Below, one piece after another: positions 53,419 to 63,146 of a stretch of 64,000 bases of DNA (positions are counted from its first letter, which is position 1; the number at the start of each line of letters is the position of its first letter). The position numbers and the translations under genes are program-made. The stretch covers positions 62,001 to 126,000 of the forward strand of contig CBDFHV010000078.1 of assembly GCA_965247705.1 (NCBI GenBank). The letters run 5' to 3'. The stretch comes from CBDFHV01 sp965247705 (GTDB lineage: Bacteria; Pseudomonadota; Alphaproteobacteria; Rhodospirillales; CAMCUA01). The notes under the pieces were generated by a model. It had not been told where the DNA came from. It worked only from the letters and a program-made list of their open reading frames with translations, and did no database searches.

Positions 53419-55083
53419 TCAGCCGTCGAGGAGGCTGGCCGCGGCGGCCCGGGCCTCGTCGGTGATGCGGGCGCCGGCCAACATGCGCGCGATTTCCTCG
53501 CGCCGGTCGCCGTCGTCCAGGGCATCGACGGTGGTCACCGTCCCGATTGCCTCCGCCCCCTTGGAGACGCGCCAGTGGTGGACGCCCCGGGCCGCCACTT
53601 GTGGCGAGTGGGTGACGACAAGGACCTGAAAATCCTCCGCCAGTCGGGCCAGACGGTCGCCGACGGCGGCGGCCACGGCGCCGCCGACGCCGCTGTCCAC
53701 TTCGTCGAAGACGATGGTGGGCACCGGATCGGCGCGGGCCAGCACCACCTTCAAGGCCAGCATGAAGCGGGCCAGTTCGCCGCCGGAACTGATGCGGTTA
53801 AGCGGCCCCAGATCCTGCCCCGGGTTGGTCGCCACTTGAAATACGACCGCATCGGCGCCGTCTTCTCCCCACTGTGCTTCCGGCAGGGGCGATACGGAAA
53901 CGACGAAGCGTGCGTCGCCCAGTCGCAGGGGTTCGAGCTCCGCCAGGACGGCCTTGGCCAGCCGTTGCCCGGCGGTGCGCCGTTTCGCGCCCAGGTCCCG
54001 TGACACGACAGCAAAGGCGTCCCGGGCGTCGGCTTCGGCCGTCTCCAGGCGCGCGACCGCCTGGCCGCCGTCCTCCACCGCCGCCAGTTGGGCGGCCAGG
54101 GACTTTGCCAGATCCGGCAGGGCGTCGGGGCTCACGCCGTGCTTGCGGGCGATGCCGCGCAGGGCGAACAGCCGTTCCTCGATTCGCTCCAGTCGCTCCG
54201 GGTCCAGCTCCAGGGCGGTGGCGGCCCTGTCCAGATGCGCAGCGGCCTCCGCCGCCTCGACCGCCGCCCGGTCCAAGGCCGCGACAGATTCGTCGAGACC
54301 ACCCTCGGCAAGCGGCGCCACCCGGGACAAAACGCCCGCGGCGGCCCGCAACGTGGCCTCCACGCCACGCCCCGCCCGAAGGGCCTCGTCGGCCTCGTTC
54401 ATGGCGGCAACGAGCTGTTCTCGCTGCATGAGGAGGCCACGGGATTCCGCCAAGTCCCGCTCTTCGCCCGGTTTGGTGTCGAGAGTGCGGAGTTCGTCTA
54501 CCCCATGCCGCAGTCCGGCTTCGTTCCGACGCGCCGCTTCCAGGGCCTGGGCCGCCGCTTCCCGCGCCCGCCGCGCGCGGAGCCACGTCTCGTGGGCCCC
54601 CGACACCCGCGACCGCGGACCTCCCAGGTCGCCGAAGGCATCCAGCAGAGTGCGGTGAGAGGATGGGTCCATCAGCCGCATGTTCTCGAACTGGCCGTGG
54701 ATTTCCACCAGGGACTCGCCGACCTGGCGCAACAGGCCGACGCTCACCGGCTGGTCGTTGATATAGGCCCGCGACCGGCCGTCGGCGCCGAGGACGCGAC
54801 GCAGGATAACCGTGTCGTCCTCGACCGCGACCCCCTGTCCAGCGAGTAAATCGAGCACGCCATCGCCGGCCGCCACCTCGAATGAGGCCGACACGCCGGC
54901 CTTCGCCGCACCCTTGCGCACGAGCCCGCTGTCGGCCCGGCCGCCGAGCGCCAGGCCCAAGGCATCCAGCAAAATGGACTTGCCGGCGCCGGTCTCTCCA
55001 GTCAGCACGCACAGCCGGGGATGAAACGCGATATCGAGGCGCTCCACCAGAATCACGTCGCGAATGGTGAGGAGTTGCAGCAT
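53419..55083 (-). CDS. recN: DNA repair protein RecN
   Basis: RecN is an SMC-like ATPase that joins DNA ends in double-strand break repair. The Walker A motif is LTGETGAGKSILLDAL at residues 28-43. The middle holds long heptad-rich coiled coils from about residue 165 to 360. The C-terminus has ISSGGELARFMLALK (signature) and PTIVFDEVDSGVGG (Walker B), then VVTHSPQVAA. The 554 residues match the family. It starts 13 bases after the bamD stop. Confidence 0.95.
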   Translation of the reverse strand: MLQLLTIRDVILVERLDIAFHPRLCVLTGETGAGKSILLDALGLALGGRADSGLVRKGAAKAGVSASFEVAAGDGVLDLLAGQGVAVEDDTVILRRVLGADGRSRAYINDQPVSVGLLRQVGESLVEIHGQFENMRLMDPSSHRTLLDAFGDLGGPRSRVSGAHETWLRARRAREAAAQALEAARRNEAGLRHGVDELRTLDTKPGEERDLAESRGLLMQREQLVAAMNEADEALRAGRGVEATLRAAAGVLSRVAPLAEGGLDESVAALDRAAVEAAEAAAHLDRAATALELDPERLERIEERLFALRGIARKHGVSPDALPDLAKSLAAQLAAVEDGGQAVARLETAEADARDAFAVVSRDLGAKRRTAGQRLAKAVLAELEPLRLGDARFVVSVSPLPEAQWGEDGADAVVFQVATNPGQDLGPLNRISSGGELARFMLALKVVLARADPVPTIVFDEVDSGVGGAVAAAVGDRLARLAEDFQVLVVTHSPQVAARGVHHWRVSKGAEAIGTVTTVDALDDGDRREEIARMLAGARITDEARAAAASLLDG

Positions 55084-55096
55084 CGTCGCCGGTCGA

Positions 55097-55915
55097 TCAC
55101 CAGAACTCGTACCAGGACTCCTTTGCCTCCGGGCGCACCACAGTGCCTTCCACCAGCTCGTAGGAATCGATGTACCATTCGCTGCCCGGGAAATTGTGAC
55201 CGAGAACCGCGGCGACCCGTTGGGCCTCATCGACGAGCCCGAGCGCTGTGTAGGCTTCGGAAAGCCGATGCAGGGATTCCGCCGCGTGGGTCGTGGTCTG
55301 ATAGCGGTCGATCACCAGCTTGAACCGGTTGATGGCCGCCAGGTAGTGGCCCAACCGTAGATAGTAGCGCCCGATCTCCATCTCCTTGCCCGCCAGGTGA
55401 TCCAAGGTCAGGTCGAGTTTTATCTTGGCGTCGCGGGCAAATCCGCTGCTGGGATAGCGGGCGATCAGCTCTTCGAGCGCCCGTCGCGCCTGGGCCGTAT
55501 TGCCCTGGTCCCGGGCCACGTCGGAGATTTGTTCGTAGTAGCAAAGCGCCCGAAGATAGTGCGCATAGGGGGTGTCCCGGTTCGCCGGATGGAGTTGGAT
55601 GAACCGGTCCAGGGCGACGATGGCGCTGTCGTAGTCGTTGTTCCGGTAGTGACTATAGGCCGCCATCACTTGAGCCTTGGTGGCCCAAACGGAATAGGGA
55701 TGCTGGCGCTCCACATCGTCGAACCGCTCGGCCGCGATCTCGTTTTCGCCAGCCTGCAAGGCATTCAGCGCCTCGTTGTAAATCTCCGCGACGGGGCGCT
55801 CCACATAGGCGTCTTCCTCGTCGCTGCCCGAACAGGCGGCGAGACCCAGCATCAGAATGGGCAACAAGGCCCACCACAAGGTCGTCCGTTCGGATTTCCA
55901 GACATTGGATGCCAA
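55097..55915 (-). CDS. bamD: outer-membrane assembly lipoprotein BamD
   Basis: BamD is the essential lipoprotein of the BAM complex that inserts beta-barrel proteins in the outer membrane. A signal peptide with the lipobox LAACSG ends near residue 30. TPR-like helices follow, with IYNEALNALQAGENEIAAERFDDVERQHPYSVWA and AHYLRALCYYEQI typical of the family. A TTG start at 55915 has GAGGA six bases before and places the lipobox correctly; the frame is open further up but is basic and unrelated. It stands between lpxC and recN, as in many alphaproteobacteria. Confidence 0.93.
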   Translation of the reverse strand: MASNVWKSERTTLWWALLPILMLGLAACSGSDEEDAYVERPVAEIYNEALNALQAGENEIAAERFDDVERQHPYSVWATKAQVMAAYSHYRNNDYDSAIVALDRFIQLHPANRDTPYAHYLRALCYYEQISDVARDQGNTAQARRALEELIARYPSSGFARDAKIKLDLTLDHLAGKEMEIGRYYLRLGHYLAAINRFKLVIDRYQTTTHAAESLHRLSEAYTALGLVDEAQRVAAVLGHNFPGSEWYIDSYELVEGTVVRPEAKESWYEFW

Positions 55916-56059
55916 GAATCGTCCTCGAATATCATGATCGATCGGCCGATGCCGGGTCGCGATTGTACGCGATTCCGCCACCGATCAAAGGGGGCAAGGA
56001 CCGGCGTTCGCCGCCGACTTGGTCGTGGATGGTTGGTGGCGCGAAGACGGCGTATGCGC

Positions 56060-57070
56060 TCAGGCGCGCGCGACCATGGGTTCTTCGGCTTTGGTCCACG
56101 CCAGGGACGCGGGGGCGGGGGCGGGCACGCGGGCCTCGCCCTCCCGGAGGATGTCGTAGGTCCAAGCGTCCTTGTCCGCGAACAAGGCCCGCAGGACAAG
56201 GTTGTTGGCGCGATGGCCGGAGCGGACGCCGGCGAAGGTGCCGATCAGGGGACCACCCGCCAAGTACAAGTCGCCGACCGCGTCCAAGGCCTTGTGGCGG
56301 ACGAATTCGTCCTCGTACCGCAGACCGCCCTCGTTGAGCACGCGATCGCCGCTGACCACGACGGCGTTGTCCAGGGACCCGCCCCGCGCAAACCCGGCGG
56401 CGCGGAGCTTTTCCACCTCGTGCAGGAACCCAAAGGTGCGCGCCCGGGCCAGCTCTTTCTTGAAGGTCCCGTTGACCAGGCCCAGACGCAGGGAATGATG
56501 GGCCATGGCGGGACTGTCGAAATCGATCGTCACGTCGACGGAAAATACGGGCGCCGGGCTTAGGCTGGCCACCATGCCGTCTTCATTGATCTCCACCGGC
56601 TTCTTCACCCGCACCGCGCGACGGGATGCGTCCTGTTCGACGATTCCGGCGCACTCCACGAGAAAGATGAACGGCGCGGCGCTGCCGTCCATGATCGGAA
56701 CTTCGGGTCCGTTCAGCGACACCACGGCGTTATCGATGCTGGTGCCGGCGAAAGCCGCCATCAGATGCTCGATGGTGCCCACGGTCACCCCGTTGTCCGC
56801 CCCGATCGTGGTGCACAGCCGCGTGCAGACGACCCGGTCCCAGCGGGCGGGAACCGCCGTGCCACCGCCTTCGATGTCGGTGCGGACGAAAATGATACCG
56901 CTGTCCGGCTCTCCCGGCGCCAGAGTCATGGCCACTTGCGCGCCGCTATGAAGCCCGACGCCCGAGCAGGCGATGGAGCTCTTCAGCGTGCGCTGCCGCA
57001 CGGGCGCGGCGCGGCGGGAACGCCCCGTCGCCATGGCCTTTCCGTTAACGCGACCCTTGTTTTCCCCCAT
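56060..57070 (-). CDS. lpxC: UDP-3-O-acyl-N-acetylglucosamine deacetylase
   Basis: LpxC catalyses the first committed step of lipid A synthesis. The zinc ligands are in TIEHLMAAFAGT and FVRHKALDAVGDLYLAG, and the catalytic histidine in VRSGHRANN. GVGLHSGAQV starts the fold. The 336 residues include a basic N-terminal extension of about 25 residues and a proline/alanine-rich tail. It lies downstream of ftsZ after a 230-base gap, the usual order. Confidence 0.95.
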   Translation of the reverse strand: MGENKGRVNGKAMATGRSRRAAPVRQRTLKSSIACSGVGLHSGAQVAMTLAPGEPDSGIIFVRTDIEGGGTAVPARWDRVVCTRLCTTIGADNGVTVGTIEHLMAAFAGTSIDNAVVSLNGPEVPIMDGSAAPFIFLVECAGIVEQDASRRAVRVKKPVEINEDGMVASLSPAPVFSVDVTIDFDSPAMAHHSLRLGLVNGTFKKELARARTFGFLHEVEKLRAAGFARGGSLDNAVVVSGDRVLNEGGLRYEDEFVRHKALDAVGDLYLAGGPLIGTFAGVRSGHRANNLVLRALFADKDAWTYDILREGEARVPAPAPASLAWTKAEEPMVARA

Positions 57071-57205
57071 CGTGCCCTTCTCTACCCGTGGTTACGTGGT
57101 TCGATCTTCGATTCGCCCGTCGACCCGAAGTTTCTCCTCGTGGCCAACGTTCCCCCGGGTGTCGCCCGATCGCTCGAACGACTCGTGCCTGTGCCGGCGC
57201 ATTGT

Positions 57206-57242
57206 GCGCCTCACCGGTTGATATCGAATTCCGGTGAGGCGC
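57206..57242. repeat. perfect 12-bp-stem hairpin between ftsZ and lpxC
   Basis: GCGCCTCACCGG and CCGGTGAGGCGC pair perfectly around a 13-base loop. No T-run follows on the minus strand. A smaller palindrome GGACGT-T-ACGTCC lies at 57281-57293. The pair may end or attenuate ftsZ transcription before lpxC, which is inference. Confidence 0.6.
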
Positions 57243-57302
57243 TCAAATCACTCTTTGTTTCGAAATGTTGCAGACTCTCAGGACGTTACGTCCCACGCCC
57301 CC

Positions 57303-59024
57303 TCAGTTCGCCTGGCGACGCAGGAACGCCGGAATATCCAGCAGATCCTCATCCGCCGGTTCCGCCGTGGGGCCTTGGGCCGGCGCCTCCAACCCGCCAA
57401 GGCGAGGCTGAGCCGCCGGGGCCGGTTCCGCCGCCAACGGCTGCGGCGCCGGGGCCGGGGCCGATGCCATCGGAGCGGGATCGGCGGAGCTCGCCACAGG
57501 AGTCGCGGGGGGGCCCTCGGAATGAACTTGTGGCGCTTCCGGTTCCTTGCGGCGAACGCCGCGGGTGGACCAGGGGCCCCGACCGGTGCCGGTCACACGC
57601 TCGAACAGGCTGGGACCCCGGCGCGATGACGCGGCGGAGATCGCGGGCTCCGCGTCGGCCTGCTCCGGCTCCGACGTTGCCCCGTTCTCCATATCGGCGC
57701 TGGCAAAGGGATCCGCCCGTTCCGTGGTCGGCGCGGGTTCGGGCATGGCGGGAGGCGGTGGAATGAAAGCCTCCTCCACCGTCATCGCGGCCGTCGGAAT
57801 AGCGGCCTGCTGCGCTACCTCGGGCGCGGCCATTTGGCCCTCGTGATCCGCCGCGGAAGGGGCCATAGGCGCCTCGGGCGCCACTTGCGGCGCATCCGCG
57901 ACCGGCCGCATTTCGACCACCTTGGCCGCCGGGGGCGGCGTGGCGGCTTCAGCGGCCGGTTGGCTGGCGGCCGGCGGAGCCGTGGTCTTGGCGACTTCCG
58001 GACGGCTTGTCTTCACGTCCAGCAGGGTGGGCGCCGGCTGGCGGGCCACGTCAGCCGCCATGCCGGTGGCGACGATCGACACCCGCATGCGGCCTTCCAG
58101 GGAATCGTCGAATGTGGAGCCGAAGATGATATGTGCTTCGGGGTCCACCTCGGCGCGGATGCGGTTGGCCGCTTCGTCCACTTCGAACAGGGTCATGTCG
58201 CGTCCGCCGGTGATGTTGATCAGCACCCCGGTGGCGCCGCTCAAGGACGTGTCGTCAAGGAGCGGATTGGCGATCGCCATTTCAGAAGCGTCGAGGGCGC
58301 GCCGTTCGCCGTCGGCCTCGCCGGTGCCCATCATGGCCTTGCCCATCTCGCTCATGACGGCGCGGATGTCGGCGAAGTCCAGATTGATCAGGCCGGGCAT
58401 GACCATCAGGTCGGTCACCCCGCGCACGCCGGAGTAGAGCACCTGGTCGGCCATACTGAAGGCCTCGGCGAACGTGGTCTTCTCGTTGGCCACCCGGAAC
58501 AGGTTCTGGTTGGGGATGACGATGAGGGTATCGACGAACTGTTCCATCTCGGTGATGCCAGCTTCGGCGATGCGCATGCGGTTCGCGCCCTCGAAGTGGA
58601 ACGGCTTGGTGACCACGCCGACGGTGAGGATTCCGTGGTCCCGCGCCGCCCGGGCGATCACCGGCATGCCACCGGTACCCGTACCGCCGCCCATGCCGCC
58701 GGTGATGAACGCCATGTTGGAGCCCTGAAGGTGCTCGACGATGGTTTCCAGGGACTCTTCGGCCGCGGCCGCGCCCACGTCGGGCCGCGATCCGGCCCCC
58801 AGGCCCCGAGTCATTTCCGCGCCCAACTGGATCCGTCGGTCCGTACGCGATTGTGACAGCGCCTGGGCATCCGTGTTGGAGACCACGAAATCGACGCCCT
58901 CGAGCTGCATTTGGATCATGTTGTTCACGGCATTGCCGCCGGCGCCCCCGACGCCGAAGACGGTGATGCGCGGCCTGAGTTCGGGGGTGTCGCCCGCGTT
59001 GGGAAGGCTGATATTGATCGTCAT
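57303..59024 (-). CDS. ftsZ: cell division GTPase FtsZ with long C-terminal linker
   Basis: FtsZ polymerises at midcell to build the division ring. GVGGAGGNAVNNM is at residues 24-36 and the tubulin signature GGMGGGTGTGG at 109-119; the T7 loop NLDFADIRAVM is present. The globular part ends near residue 320. About 235 residues of proline/alanine-rich linker follow, then the conserved tail EDLLDIPAFLRRQAN that binds FtsA. The length of 573 is far above the 380-400 of E. coli-type FtsZ but usual for alphaproteobacteria. GGAGGT precedes the ATG. Confidence 0.97.
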   Translation of the reverse strand: MTINISLPNAGDTPELRPRITVFGVGGAGGNAVNNMIQMQLEGVDFVVSNTDAQALSQSRTDRRIQLGAEMTRGLGAGSRPDVGAAAAEESLETIVEHLQGSNMAFITGGMGGGTGTGGMPVIARAARDHGILTVGVVTKPFHFEGANRMRIAEAGITEMEQFVDTLIVIPNQNLFRVANEKTTFAEAFSMADQVLYSGVRGVTDLMVMPGLINLDFADIRAVMSEMGKAMMGTGEADGERRALDASEMAIANPLLDDTSLSGATGVLINITGGRDMTLFEVDEAANRIRAEVDPEAHIIFGSTFDDSLEGRMRVSIVATGMAADVARQPAPTLLDVKTSRPEVAKTTAPPAASQPAAEAATPPPAAKVVEMRPVADAPQVAPEAPMAPSAADHEGQMAAPEVAQQAAIPTAAMTVEEAFIPPPPAMPEPAPTTERADPFASADMENGATSEPEQADAEPAISAASSRRGPSLFERVTGTGRGPWSTRGVRRKEPEAPQVHSEGPPATPVASSADPAPMASAPAPAPQPLAAEPAPAAQPRLGGLEAPAQGPTAEPADEDLLDIPAFLRRQAN

Positions 59025-59171
59025 GTGGACCTCCGGTCTCCGTCAAGAATGGTGAAAACAAGGATTGAAGCGCTACACCGCGGCGGGGCGTTGGCGCGCA
59101 AGTCCCCCCTGGGAAGGGGTTGAAGGCGGGTTTGCCGTGCTGTCGACGGTGTCATTTCCTGTTCTCCCACC

Positions 59172-60446
59172 TCAGAAATTCTCGCGAAGCCACTGGCCGA
59201 ACCAGCCCAACCGTCCGCGATTTTCGGGCAGCGGATGAAGGGGTAGGACCGGGGCATCCGTTCGCGGCTCGATGCCATGGAGGATCATGCCGACGCAGGT
59301 GGCGAAGGCGGCGCTGGTCGCGGCGTCGGCCAGACCATCGAGGGGACGGGGGCGGGCCAGCCGGGCCTGCTTGTCCAGAATCTGGCCGGCCAGTTCCACC
59401 GTACCGGGCAACCGGCAGGCGCCGCCGGTCAGGACCAGGCGGCGGCCACCGGTCTTGTCGAAGCCCGCGTCCTTGAGGCGCACCCGGATCATTTCCAGAG
59501 TCTCTTCCACCCGCGGGCGGATGATGCCGACGAGAACGGACCGGGGCACCTGGCTGGCCTCGGTTTCCTCTTCCTCGCCGATCACCGGGACCTTGATGAT
59601 CTCCCGGTCGTCGGAAGGGGACGGAATGACACTGCCGTAAAGGGTCTTCATCCGTTCCGCATGGGCCAGCGGGGTCGACAGGCCGCGGGCGATGTCGGTC
59701 GTCACGTGCCCGCCGCCGATGGGGATGACGTCGCTATGGACCAGTTCGCCATCGAAGAAAACGGCGATGGAAGTGGTGCCGCCGCCCATGTCGATCAGGG
59801 TCACCCCAAGGTGGCGCTCTTCGGCGACCAGGCAGGCCAGTGCCGAGGCGTAGGGGGCAACTACAAGGCGCCCGACTTCCAGGTGACAGCGGCGAATGCA
59901 GGTGAGCAGGTTGCGCAAAGGCCCCGCATCCGCCCACACCAGGTGCATGTTGACGCCCAGGCGTTCGCCGTACATGCCGCGCGGATCCCGCACGCCGCGG
60001 CTGCCGTCGATGCGATAGCCAACGGGAAAGGCGTGCAGCAGTTCCTTGTCCGCCGGCCCCTCCTTGATCATGGAGTCCACGTTGAGGATGCGGCGCAGAT
60101 CTCCGTCACCGATCTCGTGGCCGGCGACGGAAACCTCATGGGCCACGAGCTGGGATGCGGGATGGCCGCAGGAAACGCTGACCAGAACCGATCGAATCGT
60201 TTCGCCGGCCATCTGTTCCGCCGCGTCGACCGTCGACCGGACGGCGTTTTCGGCGGCCTCCATGTCGACGACCGTTCCGCCGCGCAACCCGCGGGAAACC
60301 TGATGGCCAATGCCGACCACGCGCGGCGCCTCGCCGGTGGTATCGACGATCAGGCAGCAGACCTTGCTGGAACCCACGTCGAGGGCGGCGACCAGCCCGT
60401 GCCGGTTGGTGAGCTTGGGCGTGTGATTCTTGAGGGCGAACATCAT
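59172..60446 (-). CDS. ftsA: cell division protein FtsA
   Basis: FtsA is the actin-like ATPase that tethers FtsZ to the membrane. LVAALDVGSSKVCCLIVDT near residue 18 is the phosphate-1 motif, LIDMGGGTTSIAVF the phosphate-2 motif and LVLTGGACRLPG the adenosine motif. The C-terminus GRLGWFGQWLRENF is an amphipathic membrane-targeting helix. The ATG at 60446 was chosen with GGAACGG upstream. There are 424 residues. It starts 29 bases after ftsQ and 147 bases before ftsZ. Confidence 0.96.
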   Translation of the reverse strand: MMFALKNHTPKLTNRHGLVAALDVGSSKVCCLIVDTTGEAPRVVGIGHQVSRGLRGGTVVDMEAAENAVRSTVDAAEQMAGETIRSVLVSVSCGHPASQLVAHEVSVAGHEIGDGDLRRILNVDSMIKEGPADKELLHAFPVGYRIDGSRGVRDPRGMYGERLGVNMHLVWADAGPLRNLLTCIRRCHLEVGRLVVAPYASALACLVAEERHLGVTLIDMGGGTTSIAVFFDGELVHSDVIPIGGGHVTTDIARGLSTPLAHAERMKTLYGSVIPSPSDDREIIKVPVIGEEEETEASQVPRSVLVGIIRPRVEETLEMIRVRLKDAGFDKTGGRRLVLTGGACRLPGTVELAGQILDKQARLARPRPLDGLADAATSAAFATCVGMILHGIEPRTDAPVLPLHPLPENRGRLGWFGQWLRENF

Positions 60447-60475
60447 GGCCGTTCCCGTTCCTCGCATCCTGTCCG

Positions 60476-61303
60476 TCACGTGTCTTGCCCGTCGCCCGGG
60501 GTACGCTCTTGCCCGTGGCGTCCGCGGACGATCAGGCGGTCGGGCAGCCGCAAGTCCAGGCTGCTCACGTCGCGCGCCAGGATGTTGTGAATGCGCTCGT
60601 ACTCGGCCAGGCGCGCCCAGGCGCCGGCCGTGTCCTCCTCGGGCAGGCGGACGTCGATGTCGTTGTCCAGCCGCAGGTTCCATCGCCGGCCGCCGACGCG
60701 CACCGCCGCCTTGACCCGCGCCCTCAGGGATTCCTGGGTTTTCAGCGTCTCCAGCAGGGCAAGGGCATGGGGCGGCGCGTCCTCGCCGACGATCACCAGC
60801 AGGTCGGTGAACCGGTCCAGGTCGGAGACGTCGATGACCTCGCCGTCTTCGTCCACCAGACGGAACCGACCCTGATGCTGCCACAGGGCCAGGGGCCGCC
60901 GTTCCTCGATCTGGACGAACACGGTGTCGGGGAGCATCCGCTGGACCGTGGCCTCGCGCACCCACGGCAGAGCCAAGATGCGGCGACGGGCCGCCTCCGG
61001 ATCGAAGGCCGCCAGGGGAGCGCCGCGGGCCAACCGAATGGCGTCCATCAGGTGTTCACGACTGGATTGATTGCGCCCGACGACCAGAATCTCCTGAACG
61101 GAGAATCCCAGATCCGCGGTCACGGCGATCAGGCGCCAGTACGTCCTTTGGGCGAGTCGTTCCACCCAACCGTCGCGCCATGTCCACCAGCCGCCGGCGC
61201 CCACGGCCAGGATCAGGACCGCGACCGCCGCCGGTGGTCCGTGGCGGCGCCACGAGAAGGCTGGCATCCGCCGCCTGGCAAACCTGGAGGCCCGGCGCTT
61301 CAT
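60476..61303 (-). CDS. ftsQ: cell division protein FtsQ
   Basis: FtsQ is a single-pass membrane protein linking early and late divisome parts. A basic N-terminus (KRRASRFARRR) is followed by the helix AAVAVLILAVGAGGWW at about residues 25-42. A POTRA domain comes next (FSVQEILVVGRNQSSREHLMDAI) with LPWVREATVQRMLPDTVFVQIEERRPLALWQ. The start overlaps the ddl stop by four bases (ATGA). The length of 275 is normal. Confidence 0.94.
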   Translation of the reverse strand: MKRRASRFARRRMPAFSWRRHGPPAAVAVLILAVGAGGWWTWRDGWVERLAQRTYWRLIAVTADLGFSVQEILVVGRNQSSREHLMDAIRLARGAPLAAFDPEAARRRILALPWVREATVQRMLPDTVFVQIEERRPLALWQHQGRFRLVDEDGEVIDVSDLDRFTDLLVIVGEDAPPHALALLETLKTQESLRARVKAAVRVGGRRWNLRLDNDIDVRLPEEDTAGAWARLAEYERIHNILARDVSSLDLRLPDRLIVRGRHGQERTPGDGQDT

Positions 61304-62205
61304 GCGTCGTGCTCCGCGTTCTCGACCATCCAGGACACCAGGTCCTGAAAGCCGATCCCCACGTGGGCCGCTTGTTCGGGCACCAGGGACGTGGGCGTCA
61401 TGCCGGGCTGGGTGTTGATCTCGAGAAGAAAAGGCTCGCTGCCATCGAACCGCAGGTCGGCTCGGGAGACGCCCCGGCACCCCAGGCAGCGGTGTGCGTC
61501 CAGCGCGATCCGCATGACCCGCTCGCCCATGACCGGATCCAACGCCGCCGGGACCACATGGTGCGAACCGCCGTCGGCGTACTTTGCCTCGTAGTCGTAG
61601 AATTCCCGGTGCGATTTGATCTCGGTGACCGCCAGGGCCTCTTCGCCCATGATGCAAACGGTAAGCTCCCGGCCCTCTATGAAGCGCTCGACCATGACCC
61701 GGCTGCCATAGGTCCAGCCACTGTCGACGAGGGGCTGCATGTTGTCGCCGGGGCGAACGATGTGGACGCCGACGCTGGAGCCTTCATTGACCGGCTTGAT
61801 GACGTAGGGCCGCTCCATGGGGTCGCCGGCCACGACGTCTTCCCGGGCGACCACTTTGTGCTCGGCGACGGGAAGTCCAGCGCGCTCGAACAACCGTTTG
61901 GCCATGGGCTTGTCCATGGCCAGCGCCGAGGCCAGCATGCCGGAATGGGTGTAGGGAAGCTCCAGGATGTTGAGCAGCCCTTGAACGCAGCCGTCCTCGC
62001 CGTAGCGCCCGTGAAGGGCGTTGAACACGCAGTCGGGACGGGGATAGAGCCGCGTCAGCAGACTGCCCATGTCCCGCTGTACGTCGATGGTGGTCACTCG
62101 GTAGCCGGCCGCTTTCAGCGCCTGCGAAACCGCCGCGCCGCTGACCAGGGAGACCTCCCGTTCGGCCGACCAGCCGCCCATCAGAACCGCCACATGCCGG
62201 CTCAT
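61300..62205 (-). CDS. ddl: D-alanine--D-alanine ligase
   Basis: This ATP-grasp enzyme makes D-Ala-D-Ala for peptidoglycan. HVAVLMGGWSAEREVSLVSG at the N-terminus, FNALHGRYGEDGCVQGLLN, PVNEGSSVGVHIV and LLEINTQPGMTPTSLVPEQAA are the family blocks, and KPMAKRLFERAGLP begins the grasp domain. The length of 301 is typical of DdlB. The ATG overlaps the murB stop by four bases. Confidence 0.96.
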   Translation of the reverse strand: MSRHVAVLMGGWSAEREVSLVSGAAVSQALKAAGYRVTTIDVQRDMGSLLTRLYPRPDCVFNALHGRYGEDGCVQGLLNILELPYTHSGMLASALAMDKPMAKRLFERAGLPVAEHKVVAREDVVAGDPMERPYVIKPVNEGSSVGVHIVRPGDNMQPLVDSGWTYGSRVMVERFIEGRELTVCIMGEEALAVTEIKSHREFYDYEAKYADGGSHHVVPAALDPVMGERVMRIALDAHRCLGCRGVSRADLRFDGSEPFLLEINTQPGMTPTSLVPEQAAHVGIGFQDLVSWMVENAEHDA

Positions 62206-63146
62206 GGCGCCACCGCCGCCGGCCCATTGCGGGCCGGCCGTCCGATGCGCCTGATTTCCCAGGCAAGGCGCACGCGAGTGGCCAGGAACACGCGGCGGCG
62301 GACCTCTTCGCCCAATCCCTCCAGATCGTCCGCGGTGGCGGCCCCCGTGTTGACCAGGAAGTTGCAATGCTTCTCCGACACCATGGCCCCGCCCCGCCGC
62401 AAGCCGCGGCAACCGGCCTTGTCGATCAGCTCCCAGGCGCGCAAGCCTTCGGGGTTGGTGAAGGTGCTGCCGCCGGTACGGGCGCGAATCGGCTGATCGG
62501 CCTCCCGGCGCGCCTGGATCGCCGTCATGCGCCGGGCGATGGCCGTCCAGTCGTCGGGGTGGCCACGCAGGCGGGCGCCAACGAAGATCCAGTCCGCGGG
62601 CACCTCGGCGTGGCGGTAGGAAAAGCCCATCGCCGCCGCGGGCACCGTGTGGCGTTGGCCCGCCCCATCCAGGGCGACCGCTTCTTCCAGCAGGTCCTTG
62701 ATTTCGCGGCCGTAGGCGCCGGCGTTCATGCACAGAGCGCCGCCGATCGAGCCGGGAACGCCGGTCAGGAATTCCAGCCCGGCCAGTCCGTCGTTGCGCG
62801 CCGCCTTGGCCACGTTGGGGCAAGAGGCGCCGGCGCCGGCAAACAGGCAGTCCCCCTCGGACCGCACGGTGGCGAACGTCCGTCCCAGTCGGACGACAAC
62901 GCCGGGAATGCCCCCGTCGCGAACCAGAACGTTGGACCCCACGGCGAGCACGGTCACCGGCACGTCTTGCGGACAGGCGGCCAGGAAGTCCGCCAGGTCC
63001 GCCTCGTCGGCGGGCTCGAACAGGGCCTCGGCGGGACCGCCGACTCGGAACCAGGTAAAGCGGGCCAGCGGCACCCCGGGGCGCAGGCGGCCGCGCGGCG
63101 CGGGAAGCCGGTCCAGCAAGGATTCCGTCGGCCGCGGCGCCATCAT
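62202..63146 (-). CDS. murB: UDP-N-acetylenolpyruvoylglucosamine reductase
   Basis: MurB is the FAD enzyme that makes UDP-MurNAc. FTWFRVGGPAEALFEP and VLAVGSNVLVRDGGI bind FAD, and GVPGSIGGALCMNAGAYG and RTGGSTFTNPEGLRAWELIDKAG hold the substrate and catalytic serine. It is the shorter type II form, 314 residues. The ATG at 63146 has GGAGG seven bases upstream and overlaps the murC stop (ATGA). Confidence 0.95.
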   Translation of the reverse strand: MMAPRPTESLLDRLPAPRGRLRPGVPLARFTWFRVGGPAEALFEPADEADLADFLAACPQDVPVTVLAVGSNVLVRDGGIPGVVVRLGRTFATVRSEGDCLFAGAGASCPNVAKAARNDGLAGLEFLTGVPGSIGGALCMNAGAYGREIKDLLEEAVALDGAGQRHTVPAAAMGFSYRHAEVPADWIFVGARLRGHPDDWTAIARRMTAIQARREADQPIRARTGGSTFTNPEGLRAWELIDKAGCRGLRRGGAMVSEKHCNFLVNTGAATADDLEGLGEEVRRRVFLATRVRLAWEIRRIGRPARNGPAAVAP

